Shown here one piece after another: positions 23,039 to 24,539 of a stretch of 24,539 bases of DNA (within the stretch, counting starts at the first letter, position 1; each line of letters opens with the position of its first letter). The stretch is from BRH-c32 sp041674625 (GTDB lineage: Bacteria > Bacteroidota > Ignavibacteria > Ignavibacteriales > Melioribacteraceae): NCBI GenBank assembly GCA_041674625.1, contig JBAYVI010000035.1, positions 1 to 24,539 of the forward strand, given 5' to 3'. A program made the translations under genes and the position numbers. Under the pieces are notes generated by a model that saw nothing but the letters and a program-made list of their open reading frames with translations, was not told the DNA's origin and searched no databases.

Positions 23039-23722
23039 CTATTTATTTAACTCTATTAAAATAAGCTTCTTATCTTTTTCGTTTCTTGTGTTAGTTGGTT
23101 TATAAGCTAATTCAAATATTGTTGATTTTTTTATATATGGCTTATATTTAACCTCTGCAATCTTAAATTCGTCAGAAAGGTCTCCCCCTTTTATTGCCGC
23201 CAAATATGCTTTGTTTTTTATTAGCGGAATTGCATAACGGAATAAGATAACTAATGGTACGGTAGCTCTGCTTACAATTAGATCGAATGTATCGGCATAC
23301 TTTGTAATAAATTCTTCACTCTCGACACGATCATTTTCTACGGTAAGATTATTAAGCTTCAGTTTGTTTGTAAATTCTTTTACTGCTTCAATTTTTTTTG
23401 CAGTAGAATCTACTAAAACGCCTTTCATCATTGGACGAATTATAGATAGAGGAATACCCGGAAAACCGCCTCCCGTTCCAATATCCAAAAATTTTGAAAT
23501 TTTCTCTGGAATAAAATTCGTCATAAATGCCGAAATAAAAATATGATTTTCAACTATTTTCTGAATATCTTTTCTCGAAATTAGATTTACATGATCGTTT
23601 TTATCAACAACCAGATTAGCAAAATTAGCAAATCTTTCTAATTGATAATCGTCGGGACTAATTCCATTGTCCCAAAATAAACTTTTTAGTTCGCGTAAGT
23701 ATTGTTCTTGAAGATCCAACAA
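23039..23722 (-). CDS. rsmG: 16S rRNA (guanine527-N7)-methyltransferase RsmG
   Basis: 227-residue SAM-dependent methyltransferase that modifies G527 of 16S rRNA; its loss confers low-level streptomycin resistance in other bacteria. The SAM-binding motif FLDIGTGGGFPGIPLSI (78-94) is diagnostic, followed by DRVE (131-134), SRA (151-153) and KGG (178-180). Length is near the family norm. The annotated start is a TTG (23722); GAGGG lies one base upstream, so the immediately following TTG (23719) has better spacing and may be the true start. It sits 12 bp after mnmG in the usual mnmG-rsmG order, and its stop directly abuts the start of the SIR2-like gene. Confidence 0.95.
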   Translation of the reverse strand: MLDLQEQYLRELKSLFWDNGISPDDYQLERFANFANLVVDKNDHVNLISRKDIQKIVENHIFISAFMTNFIPEKISKFLDIGTGGGFPGIPLSIIRPMMKGVLVDSTAKKIEAVKEFTNKLKLNNLTVENDRVESEEFITKYADTFDLIVSRATVPLVILFRYAIPLIKNKAYLAAIKGGDLSDEFKIAEVKYKPYIKKSTIFELAYKPTNTRNEKDKKLILIELNK

Positions 23723-23734
23723 ACCCTCAAATTT

Positions 23735-24539
23735 TTAGTTCTTCAAATATACTAATAAAACAGAAATATCAGAAGGAGTAACGCCGGAAATTCTTGACGC
23801 TTGTCCAATTGATCTCGGTTTTACTTTATTTAATTTTTCCCGCCCCTCAGTAGATAAAGTTTTTAATTTTATATAATTGAAATTAAGCGGGATGGGGACT
23901 TCTTCTAATCTATCCATTTTTAAGACTAATTCTTCCTGCCTTTTAATATATCCTTCATATTTTATCTCTATCTCAATTTGTTCGGCAAGTATTGGATTCT
24001 CTTCCAAAGTTTCAACGATATCAGATTTTTCTTTTCGAGGAAGATATTGAATTATTTTTGATAAAGAAATTTCAGGACGCTTTAATAACTTATCAACGGT
24101 TTCAGAAAATTGCAATCTAGAACTGTCTGAATTTTCGAGTATTGGATTAATTATTTCCGGAGTTAGTTTTGTTTTCGTAAAATATTCTTTTGCAACGGCA
24201 ATAGTAGTCTCGTTTACTTTCATCTCATCATAGAGCTCTTTGGAGATCAAACCAAATTCAAAACCATATTTATAAAGCCTTCTATCCGCATTATCTTGGC
24301 GAATTAATAGACGATGTTCTGCACGTGAAGTAAACATTCTATATGGTTCATTTGTCGATTTCCCAACCAAGTCATCAATTAATACACCGATATAAGCTTC
24401 ACTTCTTTTAAGAACGAACTCTTTTCTTTTTTGAATTTTAAGGGCAGCATTAATTCCTGCCATTATCCCCTGTCCGGCGGCTTCCTCATATCCCGATGTT
24501 CCATTAATCTGTCCGGAAAAATAAAGTCCCTCAATTAAC
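23735..24539 (-). CDS. mnmG: MnmG tRNA-modification enzyme, C-terminal part, 5' end beyond the window
   Basis: About 267 residues of the C-terminal part of MnmG (GidA), which with MnmE places the 5-carboxymethylaminomethyl group on wobble uridine of certain tRNAs. The frame is open to the right edge and contains the family motif SGQINGTSGYEEAAGQG just before an internal Met (24463), followed by SEAYIGVLIDDLV and TSRAEHRLLIRQDNAD, and a helical C-terminal domain. Family proteins have about 620 residues, so roughly 350 lie outside. The internal Met is not the start. First visible gene of the mnmG-rsmG-SIR2 unit. The stop TAA is 12 bp from the rsmG start. Confidence 0.96.
   Translation of the reverse strand, partial: LIEGLYFSGQINGTSGYEEAAGQGIMAGINAALKIQKRKEFVLKRSEAYIGVLIDDLVGKSTNEPYRMFTSRAEHRLLIRQDNADRRLYKYGFEFGLISKELYDEMKVNETTIAVAKEYFTKTKLTPEIINPILENSDSSRLQFSETVDKLLKRPEISLSKIIQYLPRKEKSDIVETLEENPILAEQIEIEIKYEGYIKRQEELVLKMDRLEEVPIPLNFNYIKLKTLSTEGREKLNKVKPRSIGQASRISGVTPSDISVLLVYLKN

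Noticed and set aside
1..24539. CRISPR array, tRNA, rRNA or insertion sequence
   Set aside because: No regularly spaced direct repeats, tRNA-like cloverleaf, rRNA sequence, transposase or integrase was seen on either strand.

Overview
The window is AT-rich chromosomal DNA from a bacterium that most resembles the Bacteroidota/Chlorobiota group, probably Ignavibacteria-like. The best sign is a secreted protein ending in a type IX secretion sorting domain with the NYPNPFNP motif typical of that group. It also carries a DUF3078 outer-membrane-type protein and DUF4097 solenoid proteins. Clear AGGAG-type Shine-Dalgarno sites precede many genes, which fits Chlorobiota/Ignavibacteria better than Bacteroidia or Flavobacteriia. 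This placement is inferred from content; no marker phylogeny was possible.

Layout. (1) 1-3090: the 3' part of a dicarboxylate/glutamate-type symporter, then the potassium transporter kup, closed by a hairpin terminator. (2) 3104-6180, minus strand: a tight operon of a small membrane-anchored CcmE-like protein, uvrB and a CPBP-type membrane protease. (3) 6283-9624, plus strand: a DUF3078 outer-membrane protein, sufE two bases behind it, then a full-length transketolase-like enzyme. (4) 9629-15199: an accessory segment with an orphan CopG/BrnA-type antitoxin, an orphan AbiGi-family protein, a large secreted T9SS cargo, and a two-gene XRE-ImmA peptidase/PIN unit that looks like a toxin-antitoxin module. 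Both gene-free stretches over 300 bp are here. (5) 15298-16880: an unrecognised secreted protein (minus) and a cation diffusion facilitator (plus). (6) 16966-21030: a four-gene operon of ECF sigma factor, membrane anti-sigma-like protein with a periplasmic HEAT-like domain, and two DUF4097 solenoid proteins. (7) 21276 to the right edge, minus strand: mnmG (cut by the edge), rsmG, a SIR2-like gene starting directly at the rsmG stop codon, and a PadR-type regulator.

Working together. The sigma/anti-sigma/DUF4097 operon reads as an envelope-sensing unit, possibly autoregulated through an ECF-type promoter. The 9.6-15.2 kb segment looks like a conflict-system hotspot built of partial modules: two antitoxin-like genes without visible partners and one intact pair. 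The SIR2-like gene coupled to mnmG-rsmG is the most unexpected placement in otherwise housekeeping DNA.
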